Below, piece after piece: positions 1-6,095 of a stretch of 33,470 bases of DNA (within the stretch, counting starts at the first letter, position 1; every line of letters begins with the position of its first letter). This DNA is from Neisseria mucosa. GTDB lineage: Bacteria; Pseudomonadota; Gammaproteobacteria; Burkholderiales; Neisseriaceae. A program made the position numbers and the translations under genes. Where the stretch lies: positions 1 to 33,470 of the forward strand of contig NZ_POWX01000023.1 of the NCBI RefSeq assembly GCF_003044445.1. The letters are read 5' to 3'. A model generated the notes under the pieces. That model worked only from the letters and a program-made list of their open reading frames with translations, ran no database searches and was not told where the DNA came from.

Positions 1-2
1 TT

Positions 3-245
3 GCAAAACATTCCATGGTTCAAAGCATGTCGCGAAAGGCGAACTGCTGGGACAATGCACCGATGGAAAGCTTCTTTGCGGTGCTGAAGACGGAGTGTTT
101 CTATCGTGCAGGGGAATTGACGGTGGATGAATTGATGAAACAGATAGATGATTATATGGATTACTACAACCGCGAGCGTTGCAGTTTGAAATTGAAAAAG
201 CTGAGTCCTGTCGCATACAGAACCCAGCTTGCACAGAGCGCCTGA
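3..245 (+). CDS. IS3-family transposase (OrfB), C-terminal part, cut by window start
   Basis: This is the 3' end of a DDE integrase-type transposase that cuts and joins the ends of its insertion sequence. The frame is open from base 3 to the TGA at 243-245, so the gene continues upstream of the window. Visible motifs are SMSRKANCWDNAPMESFF, the conserved C-terminal block holding the last catalytic Glu, followed by LKTE and the terminal YYNRERCSLKLKKLSPVAYR typical of IS3-family OrfB. The IS right end follows 15 bases later. The family call is firm. The exact IS name cannot be given, and whether the full element is intact cannot be seen. Confidence 0.9.
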   Translation, partial: AKHSMVQSMSRKANCWDNAPMESFFAVLKTECFYRAGELTVDELMKQIDDYMDYYNRERCSLKLKKLSPVAYRTQLAQSA

Positions 246-260
246 ATAGGCTTTTATGAG

Positions 261-285
261 TGTCCAAGATTTGGGGGCCAGTTCA
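261..285. repeat. Right terminal inverted repeat of the IS3-family element
   Basis: Read on the minus strand this begins TGAACTGGCCCCCAAATCTT, matching the TG...CA-bounded ends of neisserial IS3-family elements. It lies just after the transposase stop and sets the right edge of the element. A DUS starts four bases further on, so the element landed beside an uptake sequence. Confidence 0.75.
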
Positions 286-288
286 GTT

Positions 289-300
289 TTCAGACGACCT
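289..300 (-). repeat. Single DUS (AGGTCGTCTGAA)
   Basis: A perfect 12-mer on the minus strand with no partner arm within 100 bases. It directly follows the IS3-family end, so a partner arm may have been displaced by the element. Confidence 0.85.
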
Positions 301-394
301 TTTAAGTAGGCTGAACGGCAAAACAATATGCGAGATAGTTGCGTCAGATTAAAATCCAATCTCCCTACAGATTTCATATATAACCGTGGCTTGT

Positions 395-805
395 TTAATT
401 GAAACTCTCCTGATCTAAAAATTCTAACTCTATTTCCCGGCAAACTATATCTATGATAAAACCGGTCGGAAGATCATACCTACCGCCTATCAATGCCAGC
501 GTACCTCCATAATCCAAGATTTCATCATCCTGCTTTAATTCGCCAAGCTCCAATACATTTTTGATCTTTTTATCTTGGTTCTTCGTAGCGTATTCATATC
601 TAAATTTTAGATAGCTGAACTGCTTGAATTTAATTTTCACCCAGTCTGAATAACTGGGGGTAGGAAGCTCTTGAGGTAAATCCGGATAATCCACACAATT
701 GACAATGATATGGAGTTCATCATTTTTCAAAGTATAGTTTAATAGAGTGCCCTCATATATATACAGAAATTGATAATCTTTTCTTGGAATAATATAAGTC
801 GTCAT
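395..805 (-). CDS. Hypothetical protein, probable immunity protein of a toxin cassette
   Basis: 136 aa, acidic, soluble, with no signal peptide or membrane segment. I do not recognise the family. The start is the ATG preceded by GAAAGGTAAA at a suitable distance. The gene is far more AT-rich than the core genes in the window and lies 149 bases downstream of a barstar-like gene on the same strand. Each of the two genes is preceded by a copy of the same degenerate repeat. This arrangement, small acidic AT-rich genes in series without their toxins, is typical of orphan immunity genes in neisserial maf or CDI-type islands. The immunity role is inferred from context only; it could be an unrelated islet gene. 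Confidence 0.6.
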   Translation of the reverse strand: MTTYIIPRKDYQFLYIYEGTLLNYTLKNDELHIIVNCVDYPDLPQELPTPSYSDWVKIKFKQFSYLKFRYEYATKNQDKKIKNVLELGELKQDDEILDYGGTLALIGGRYDLPTGFIIDIVCREIELEFLDQESFN

Positions 806-844
806 ATTATTTTACCTTTCAAAAACAATGGTTTTTAAGCAAGT

Positions 845-905
845 ATAGATTGGGGCAAAACCCAACAAGAATTATTGAATCTTCTGCAATGTTTTATTTT
901 CAACC
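845..905. repeat. Degenerate cassette repeat, copy A
   Basis: This shares the core CCAACAAgAAtTATTGAAT, then TCTT, GCAA and TTTT/TTC blocks, with positions 1310-1372. It lies upstream (minus strand) of the 395-805 gene as copy B lies upstream of the barstar gene. Boundaries are approximate. Confidence 0.5.
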
Positions 906-954
906 CAATTTATCGCTAAAAGATTACTCTCACTATTAATTTTTATAATTACAT

Positions 955-1260
955 TCAAAATTTTATTATAACTTTTTTCTTATACTGAGTTTTTTGCCAA
1001 TATTCTTGATACATAGCAAGGCAGTCATATATTATTTTGTATAAAGACTCATTTTTTCTTTTTACCCTTTCTATAAATCTGAAATTTATAATTATTTTTT
1101 CTTCGGGCAACCAACTCAAATCTTGCATACATTCATCTAGCGCATCGTAATTAAATCCAAAATAATCTGGAAAGTATAACTTCTCACTCATAATTTTTAA
1201 AAAACTGCTTGATGTTCCTAAGCTTCCCAAATTAATATCTACAACAAGAATATTATTCAT
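955..1260 (-). CDS. Barstar-family RNase inhibitor (immunity protein)
   Basis: 101 aa cytoplasmic protein that should bind and block a barnase-type ribonuclease. Residues 28-45 read LYFPDYFGFNYDALDECM, matching the barstar signature in which helix 2 enters the RNase active site. D39 aligns with barstar Asp35 and E43 with the key barstar Asp39, a conservative change. Length fits the family (about 90-110 aa). The start ATG is preceded by an AGAGGTG-type site. AT content is much higher than in the flanking core genes, which suggests acquisition. No full toxin gene lies beside it, but upstream sequence encodes a barnase-like tail (1268-1336). The family call is good; the partner is unproven. Confidence 0.8.
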   Translation of the reverse strand: MNNILVVDINLGSLGTSSSFLKIMSEKLYFPDYFGFNYDALDECMQDLSWLPEEKIIINFRFIERVKRKNESLYKIIYDCLAMYQEYWQKTQYKKKVIIKF

Positions 1261-1267
1261 TGCAATA

Positions 1268-1336
1268 TTACACCTCTATAAATGCTTCATAATGATCTGT
1301 TGTGTAGCGAGCAACTGGATTAAGGTCCAACAAAAA
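1268..1336 (-). pseudogene. Possible 3' tail of a barnase-type RNase toxin
   Basis: On the minus strand a 22-codon open stretch between two stops ends just before the barstar start. It includes YTTDHYEAFIEV. Barnase ends with TTDHYQTFTKIR, where this His (H102) is catalytic, and that motif is shared by the bacterial RNase family. The first half of the stretch overlaps the degenerate repeat, so only about the last 12 codons look toxin-derived. The placement, toxin end directly before its inhibitor gene, is what an intact toxin-immunity pair would show. The match is short and could be chance. Confidence 0.5.
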
Positions 1337-1372
1337 CTATTGAATAATCTTTGGCATCTTATCTTCATATCT
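1310..1372. repeat. Degenerate cassette repeat, copy B
   Basis: Second copy of the repeat at 845-905, with core CCAACAAaAAcTATTGAAT followed by TCTTTGGCAT and TTATCTTC. It may be a recombination joint between toxin-immunity modules. Boundaries are approximate. Confidence 0.5.
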
Positions 1373-1395
1373 GATCTGCTGCAATATCAAAAGGT

Positions 1396-1407
1396 TTCAG
1401 ACGACCT
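1396..1407 (-). repeat. Single DUS
   Basis: Perfect AGGTCGTCTGAA on the minus strand. It marks the right-hand edge of the AT-rich toxin-immunity remnant. Confidence 0.85.
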
Positions 1408-1441
1408 TTTATCCTAAACCCAATCAACAACCCAACCGTAG

Positions 1442-1458
1442 CGTGGGCTTTGCCCACG
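1442..1458. repeat. Short palindromic hairpin
   Basis: CGTGGGC, TTT, GCCCACG: a perfect 7-bp stem with a 3-base loop. It stands alone between a DUS and the dRS3 element. No gene ends immediately before it on either strand, so it is more likely an intergenic repeat than a terminator. Confidence 0.6.
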
Positions 1459-1504
1459 AAAACCACCACCAAACCTATCTTTAAAAAATTCAAAAAAAAA
1501 ACTT

Positions 1505-1622
1505 ACCTATCGTCATTCCCGCGCAGGCGGGAATCCGGACCTCGGCATTTCGGAATAATTTCAAAGCTGCCATAACTTTAAACTTCCGGATTCCTGCCTG
1601 CGCGGGAATGACGACGATAGGT
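1505..1622. repeat. dRS3-bounded neisserial intergenic element (NIME type)
   Basis: A 118-base unit with near-perfect inverted arms of about 34 bases. Each arm contains a dRS3-like 20-mer of form ATTCCC-N8-GGGAAT: 1515-1534 is exact, 1590-1609 has one change (ATTCCT). The central part is not repeated elsewhere in the window. In pathogenic Neisseria such pairs flank RS elements and serve as recombination and phage-integration targets. The rest of 1261-1758 holds the hairpin at 1442, one single DUS and one DUS pair, and no gene beyond the remnant at 1268. Confidence 0.8.
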
Positions 1623-1716
1623 TAGTCATCTAGGGACGAGAGTGAAGACAATATCCACACTTAACATTTAAACTTCCCGCCAAACAATCTCCAACCGGAT
1701 AGCCCCATACAATACC

Positions 1717-1749
1717 AAAGGTCGTCTGAAACTTCTTCAGACGACCTTT
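1717..1749. terminator. DUS-pair hairpin after cobB
   Basis: Inverted DUS copies at 1719-1730 and 1736-1747 with a short loop form a stem just past the cobB stop. The AT-rich flanks fit a Rho-independent terminator. Confidence 0.8.
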
Positions 1750-1758
1750 CCTTAATTC

Positions 1759-2439
1759 TCAAACCCGACCAATCAAATACTCCACCAATGCCGGCACGCC
1801 TTCCGCCGCGCGTTTCGGAATTACTTCGACATCCGCGCCCACGCCTTGCGGGTTCGGATCGACCAGATAGCATTCCGCATCGGGCGGCGCATAATGAATC
1901 AGCGAAGCCGCCGGATAAACCTGCATCGACGTGCCGACAATCATGACCACATCCGCATCTCGCATTTCCTCAACCGCCGCGTCAAACATCGGCACTTGTT
2001 CGCCGAAAAACACGATATGCGGGCGCATCGGATTGCCTTGGCTGTCGCGCACATCCTCGGTCTGCTCGCCGGTAAATTCGATGATTTCGCCTTCATCGAC
2101 GGTACTGCGCAGTTTGTTCAGCTCGCCGTGCAGGTGCAATACTTTGCTGCTGCCTGCCTTCTCGTGCAGCCCGTCCACATTCTGCGTGATGATGTGCACA
2201 TCGTAATATTGCGCCAGCTTGACCAACGCCAGATGCGCGGCGTTCGGCTCGGCGGCATTTGCCTGAAGCCTGCGCTGGTTGTAAAAATCAATCACGAGCT
2301 TGGGATTGCGCACCAAGGCTTCGGGCGTGCAGACATCCGTAACCCTATGCCCTTCCCACAAACCGCCCGCATCGCGAAAAGTCAGCAACCCGCTGTCGGC
2401 GCTGATTCCCGCGCCGGTCAGGACAATGCATTTTTTCAT
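1759..2439 (-). CDS. cobB: NAD-dependent protein deacylase, Sir2 family
   Basis: 226 aa sirtuin that removes acyl groups from protein lysines using NAD+. It shows GAGISADSG (9-17), TQNVDG (85-90), the catalytic His in LHLHGEL (H104) and VGTSMQVYPAA (168-178). Y53 and R56 in FYNQRR match the YxxR pair of class III (CobB-like) enzymes, which favours succinyl or malonyl lysine as substrates. Oddly, the region between HGEL and RPHIVFFGE lacks the usual four zinc cysteines. The start is supported by AAGGAG. It lies 45 bases after a small membrane-protein gene and probably shares its transcript. An ATGCCGTCTGAA uptake sequence of the meningococcal dialect lies in that gap. Confidence 0.9.
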   Translation of the reverse strand: MKKCIVLTGAGISADSGLLTFRDAGGLWEGHRVTDVCTPEALVRNPKLVIDFYNQRRLQANAAEPNAAHLALVKLAQYYDVHIITQNVDGLHEKAGSSKVLHLHGELNKLRSTVDEGEIIEFTGEQTEDVRDSQGNPMRPHIVFFGEQVPMFDAAVEEMRDADVVMIVGTSMQVYPAASLIHYAPPDAECYLVDPNPQGVGADVEVIPKRAAEGVPALVEYLIGRV

Positions 2440-2453
2440 TGTTCGGACTCCTT

Positions 2454-2465
2454 ATGCCGTCTGAA
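2454..2465 (+). repeat. Meningococcal-dialect DUS (ATGCCGTCTGAA)
   Basis: A perfect AT-DUS as used by N. meningitidis and N. gonorrhoeae. Nearly all other uptake sequences in this window are of the AGGTCGTCTGAA type. It sits between the small membrane gene and cobB. Confidence 0.85.
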
Positions 2466-2484
2466 ACCAATATTGCCAAACGGC

Positions 2485-2685
2485 TCAATCGTCCGGATGG
2501 AACCGCGCGGCTGCACGCTCTTTGGCGGCGGTTTCCTTGTCTTTCAATTTCGTTCCCAGACCAAGGCGTTTTTCATATTCCGATTGCGGCGTATCGTCAT
2601 CCTGCATACCGAACGCGCTAGCGTTGACCCAAAGCGCGAGAAGCGAAACGACAAAGGCGCAAAAACCTATGATGTACCAAAACAT
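2485..2685 (-). CDS. Small single-pass membrane protein, hypothetical
   Basis: 66 aa. The chosen start MFWYIIGF has CAGGAAAA upstream; a longer frame runs to 2796 but adds residues without a ribosome site. Residues 3-22 form one hydrophobic helix. The rest is a charged tail (SEYEKRLGLGTKLKDKETAAKERAAARFHPDD) probably in the cytoplasm or periplasm. I recognise no family. It is the first gene of a likely two-gene unit with cobB. Function unknown. Confidence 0.7.
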   Translation of the reverse strand: MFWYIIGFCAFVVSLLALWVNASAFGMQDDDTPQSEYEKRLGLGTKLKDKETAAKERAAARFHPDD

Positions 2686-2962
2686 TTGTTTTCCTGTATT
2701 TTTGATGTGCAATAACGAAGGGCGCGATAATCGGGAATGAAACGGCAGATTGGAAAGGAGTAAATTCAAATAAGAAATACCTGCCGCGGCAATCACGGTA
2801 CAAATATTTTCTATTTGAAGCCACTGTCAAACAGTCAAACTGCCTACCCGCCGCCTTTCATATAGCGGTTTGTAAAGATATGAAATGTATCACAAAGCCG
2901 ATGTGATATAAATTCTCCCGCCTGATTCTTTCATTCGTTTACCTATTATCGGTTTAAAAGCC

Positions 2963-3007
2963 AAAAGGTCGTCTGAAAAGTTTTCATAACTTTTCAGACG
3001 ACCTTTA
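2963..3007. terminator. DUS-pair hairpin after fpr
   Basis: DUS copies at 2966-2977 and 2993-3004 with extended arms (AAAAGGTCGTCTGAAAAGTT and its near complement). The stem ends in a T-run on the fpr-sense strand. Confidence 0.85.
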
Positions 3008-3029
3008 TCTATCCTTAAAAACAAAACCC

Positions 3030-3806
3030 TTATTGATCCACAAACGCGCGCTCAATCAGGTAGTCGCCGCGTACACCGGTTTTCGGAGAGACGGTCAGAC
3101 CGAAATCGTCCAAAACTTTGCAGGTGTCTTTCAGCATGGCCGGGCTGCCGCACAACATGGCGCGGTCGTCTTGCGGGTTGATTTTGGGCAGACCGATGTC
3201 TTCAAACAGTTTGCCGCTTACCATCAGGTCGGTCAGGCGGCCGTGGTGTTCGTAGTCTTCGCGGGAAACGATGGGGTAGTAAATCAGTTTTTCTTTAACC
3301 AAGTCGCCGAGGTATTCGTGTTCGGGCAATTCTTTGGTGAAGCGGTCGTAGTACGCCAAATCTTTTTTGTAGCGCACGCCGTGTACGAGGATGATTTTTT
3401 CAAATTGCTCGTAAATTTCGGGGTCTTTGGTGATGCTCAAGAAGGGGGCGATGCCGGTACCGGTGCTCAGCAGGTAAAGGTGTTTGCCGGGATTCAGGTC
3501 GCCGGCAACCAAAGTTCCGGTCGGTTTTTTGCTGATTAACACGTCGTCGCCGACTTTGAGGTGTTGCAGGCGGCTGGTCAGAGGGCCGTCTTGGACTTTA
3601 ATGCTGAAAAATTCGAGGTGTTCTTCCCAGTTGGCGGAGGCGACGCTGTATGCGCGCATCAGCGGCTTGCCGTCCACCATCAATCCGACCATGACGAATT
3701 GGCCGTTTTCGAAGCGCAACGATTCGTCGCGGGTGCAGGTAAAGGTGAAATACGCATCCGTCCAGTGATGTACGGACAATACTTTTTGGGTATTGAATGC
3801 TGCCAT
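3030..3806 (-). CDS. fpr: Ferredoxin/flavodoxin--NADP+ reductase
   Basis: 258 aa FAD enzyme that exchanges electrons between NADPH and ferredoxin or flavodoxin. The FAD domain shows RAYSVAS. The NADP domain shows LLSTGTGIAPFLSI and MLCGSPAMLKD, and the protein ends ERAFVDQ as in the subclass I bacterial type. The frame is open further upstream (to 3929), but MAAFNTQKVLSV has the AGGAAA site and gives the usual length. It is a single-gene unit with its own DUS-pair terminator. A single DUS lies in the 5' region at 3873-3884. Confidence 0.93.
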   Translation of the reverse strand: MAAFNTQKVLSVHHWTDAYFTFTCTRDESLRFENGQFVMVGLMVDGKPLMRAYSVASANWEEHLEFFSIKVQDGPLTSRLQHLKVGDDVLISKKPTGTLVAGDLNPGKHLYLLSTGTGIAPFLSITKDPEIYEQFEKIILVHGVRYKKDLAYYDRFTKELPEHEYLGDLVKEKLIYYPIVSREDYEHHGRLTDLMVSGKLFEDIGLPKINPQDDRAMLCGSPAMLKDTCKVLDDFGLTVSPKTGVRGDYLIERAFVDQ

Positions 3807-3872
3807 TTGAGTTTCCTGTCGGTAAATCCGTCTGATCGCGCGGGTCGGGCGGATGATGGTTTTAAAAGGGTT

Positions 3873-3884
3873 TTCAGACGACCT
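3873..3884 (-). repeat. Single DUS upstream of fpr
   Basis: Perfect AGGTCGTCTGAA on the minus strand, 67 bases before the fpr start, with no partner arm nearby. Confidence 0.85.
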
Positions 3885-3972
3885 GTCTCGCCTGTGAATA
3901 GATAATGCCGAATTAGAGCAAACGCGCAATTTTAAACGAAAATATTTATCATCACAATGCTTGTTGTCTAGC

Positions 3973-4005
3973 AGAAGTCGTCTGAAAATTTTTCAGACGA
4001 CTTCT
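3973..4005. terminator. DUS-variant hairpin after thrC
   Basis: Inverted AAGTCGTCTGAA copies at 3975-3986 and 3992-4003 with a 5-base loop. The first G of the usual AGG is A in both arms, so the change is compensated and the stem preserved. Confidence 0.8.
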
Positions 4006-4016
4006 CGGACAACGGC

Positions 4017-5429
4017 TTACTTATCTAACGTTTCGCGGATGATTTCTTTGACGGCGGCTGCATTGTTCGGCACGACTCGGACGCGCTGCGGCAATTTTTC
4101 CAAACCTTCCAGCGCGGCGGGGCGCGGAATGGCGACATCGCCGACAGCTTCGTGTATGGTCGCATCGAATTTCGCTGCCAACGCAGTTTCCAAACAAACA
4201 ACCGTCTCCCCCTCTTCGCGCACTTCGCGGGCGACTTTTACGCCGTCGGCAGTGTGCGGGTCGATGAGTTCTTTATCTTGCTCGTAAACCTGTTTGATGG
4301 TGGCGAGGCGGTCTGCGTGTGTGGATTTGCCGGAAGTAAAGCCGTATTTTCCGCCGACTTTATCCAAGGCAAACTGCAAGTCAAAGCCCTTGCCCGCCGC
4401 GACTTCCGCCCACAGCGTGTTGATTTCCTGAGGATCGCGATCCATCAGGTCGAACACGAAACGCTCGAAGTTGGACGCTTTGGAAATGTCCATAGACGGG
4501 CTGGAGGTAACATAAGTATGCTCGCTGTTGCGCGGGCGGTATGCGCCGGTTTTGAAAAACTCGTCCAACACATCGTTTTCATTGGTCGCAACAATCAGGC
4601 GGCGGATAGGCAGGCCCATTTGTTTGGCGATATGTCCCGCGCAAACGTTGCCGAAGTTGCCGCTCGGCACGCAGAAGCTGACCTGCTCGTCATTGCTTTG
4701 CGTTGCCTTGAAATAGCCCGCAAAGTAATAAACCACTTGCGCGACGATGCGTCCCCAGTTGATCGAATTGACCGTACCGATATGGTATTTTTCCTTGAAC
4801 GCAGCATCGTTCTGTACCGCTTTCACAATATCCTGACAATCGTCAAACATACCCTTCACGGCGATATTGTGGATATTTTCATCTTGAAGGCTGTACATCT
4901 GCGCACGTTGAAACGCGCTCATCTTGCCGTCGGGCGACAGCATAAATACATTTACGCCCTTTTTACCGCGCAAGGCATATTCCGCAGCCGAACCCGTATC
5001 GCCGCTGGTCGCGCCCAAGATATTGAGTTCCCTGCCTTTTTTGTTCAACACATATTCAAACGCGTTACCCAAAAACTGCATCGCCATATCCTTAAACGCC
5101 AGCGTCGGGCCGTTGGACAAGGCTTGGATTTTGATGCCGTCCGACAAAGTACGCACAGGCGTGATTTCTTTAGAGCCGAACGCCGCTTCCGTATAAGTAC
5201 GGTTCACAATATCGCGCAAATCGTCCGCCGGAATATCCGTTACAAACAGGCTCATCACCTCAAACGCCAGCTCCGGATAGCTCAAACCGCGCCACTTGTC
5301 CAAAGTCTCGCGGCTGACCTGCGGATAACGCTCCGGCAGCATCAAACCGCCGTCGGGCGCAAGCCCCATCAACAAAACCTCGCTAAACGGTTTATGCGCC
5401 GTCTCGCCGCGCGTACTGATATATTTCAT
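4017..5429 (-). CDS. thrC: Threonine synthase
   Basis: 470 aa PLP enzyme that converts O-phosphohomoserine to threonine, the last step of threonine synthesis. The N-terminus MKYISTRGE and the GGLMLPERYP block are family-typical. The PLP lysine is K113 in NGPTLAFKDMAMQ, and the phosphate-binding loop appears as GATSGDTGSAAEY. The start at MKYIS has an AGAGAAGAA site; the open frame extends 21 codons further without support. The matching homoserine dehydrogenase (hom) is about 10 kb away on the other strand, so the pathway genes are not an operon here. Confidence 0.95.
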   Translation of the reverse strand: MKYISTRGETAHKPFSEVLLMGLAPDGGLMLPERYPQVSRETLDKWRGLSYPELAFEVMSLFVTDIPADDLRDIVNRTYTEAAFGSKEITPVRTLSDGIKIQALSNGPTLAFKDMAMQFLGNAFEYVLNKKGRELNILGATSGDTGSAAEYALRGKKGVNVFMLSPDGKMSAFQRAQMYSLQDENIHNIAVKGMFDDCQDIVKAVQNDAAFKEKYHIGTVNSINWGRIVAQVVYYFAGYFKATQSNDEQVSFCVPSGNFGNVCAGHIAKQMGLPIRRLIVATNENDVLDEFFKTGAYRPRNSEHTYVTSSPSMDISKASNFERFVFDLMDRDPQEINTLWAEVAAGKGFDLQFALDKVGGKYGFTSGKSTHADRLATIKQVYEQDKELIDPHTADGVKVAREVREEGETVVCLETALAAKFDATIHEAVGDVAIPRPAALEGLEKLPQRVRVVPNNAAAVKEIIRETLDK

Positions 5430-5516
5430 GATTTCTTCTCTATAAAAACAAAAATATTGCCGATCAAAACAGGAAACCCGCCTGCGAACCATCCCGCAAG
5501 CCGCCCTATCCCGACC

Positions 5517-5529
5517 TTAATCCACTATA
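5517..5529. repeat. Solo half of a Correia (CREE) terminal repeat
   Basis: TTAATCCACTATA matches the terminal 13 bases of the complete CREEs in this window. No opposite end lies nearby. It may be a relic of a lost element. It sits upstream of thrC. Confidence 0.55.
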
Positions 5530-5531
5530 AA

Positions 5532-5569
5532 CTTTCAGACGACCCCGATACACAGAAGTCGTCTGAAAA
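5532..5569. terminator. Imperfect DUS-pair hairpin after the lipoprotein gene
   Basis: TTCAGACGACCC at 5534-5545 faces AAGTCGTCTGAA at 5556-5567. Both arms deviate at the AGG end, so the stem is about 9 bp. Confidence 0.6.
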
Positions 5570-5571
5570 CA

Positions 5572-5949
5572 TTATCTATACAAACGCTTGAAACAAGCAT
5601 TGACGGTTTTCACCGTTACCGACGCAATCGCCCGATCGCGAGAAGAAGGATTCAAAACATCCATCAACTCTTGTGCGGACACCTGATTCGGCGCCTCCTC
5701 GCTCGCGCAGCCGCAGATTTTGTCTTCCCACTCGCGCTGTTTGTCCGCGCTCATCGTCAGCGCGACCAAACGCCACTCATTGCGCTTGTTCAACTCCGAA
5801 CGGCACTGATGATCGACCGCCATTTTCACCACGCTGCCGCCGATACCCGTACCGCTGCCCAACCCGCCGAACGCCGAGTCAGAATCATAAGCGCAACCGC
5901 CCAACAACGCCGCCACAGAAGCAACGGCAACAATCTTTTTCATATTCAT
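5572..5949 (-). CDS. Lipoprotein with C-x29-CxC-x37-C pattern, function unknown
   Basis: 125 aa. Start MNMKKIVAVASV is preceded by AAGGGA; in-frame TTG and ATG codons further upstream are less likely. The signal sequence ends in lipobox LLGGC, so the mature protein should be lipid-anchored. A Gly-rich linker follows, then a helical domain with HQC, CGC and NAC. The same Cys spacing occurs in the unlinked gene at 16356-16790, so the two may share a fold held by disulfides in the periplasm. I do not recognise a named family. A single DUS (5967-5978) precedes the start. Confidence 0.75.
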   Translation of the reverse strand: MNMKKIVAVASVAALLGGCAYDSDSAFGGLGSGTGIGGSVVKMAVDHQCRSELNKRNEWRLVALTMSADKQREWEDKICGCASEEAPNQVSAQELMDVLNPSSRDRAIASVTVKTVNACFKRLYR

Positions 5950-5966
5950 AGCCATCCCTTGCCGCA

Positions 5967-5978
5967 AGGTCGTCTGAA
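5967..5978 (+). repeat. Single DUS in the 5' region of the lipoprotein gene
   Basis: Perfect AGGTCGTCTGAA, 18 bases upstream of the chosen start. Confidence 0.85.
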
Positions 5979-6054
5979 ACGCCCCGCAAAGTCTTTAAAT
6001 AAACGCGTATTATACCGTAAGCGGTGTGAGATGGGGGATTGGGGAAAGTCGGGG

Positions 6055-6060
6055 TATAAT
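6055..6060 (+). promoter_or_regulatory. Likely -10 box for the AT-rich membrane gene
   Basis: A perfect TATAAT lies 35 bases before the start at 6096. The -35 region (around 6032) is G-rich and poor, so activity is uncertain. Confidence 0.45.
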
Positions 6061-6095
6061 TTCGATATTTATTTAAAAATGGGGCATTTTTAGAC

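Noticed and set aside
1515..1609. Paired 20-mers considered as phage att sites
   Set aside because: They fit the dRS3 form and flank only about 55 bases; no prophage gene is present.
2618..2830. Minus-strand frame overlapping the small membrane gene
   Set aside because: Different frame, no ribosome site, Arg/Phe-rich; the 2485-2685 frame has clear start signals.
4152..5591. Long plus-strand frame of 479 codons
   Set aside because: Antisense to thrC and rich in Arg, His and Gln, with no ribosome site or family motif.
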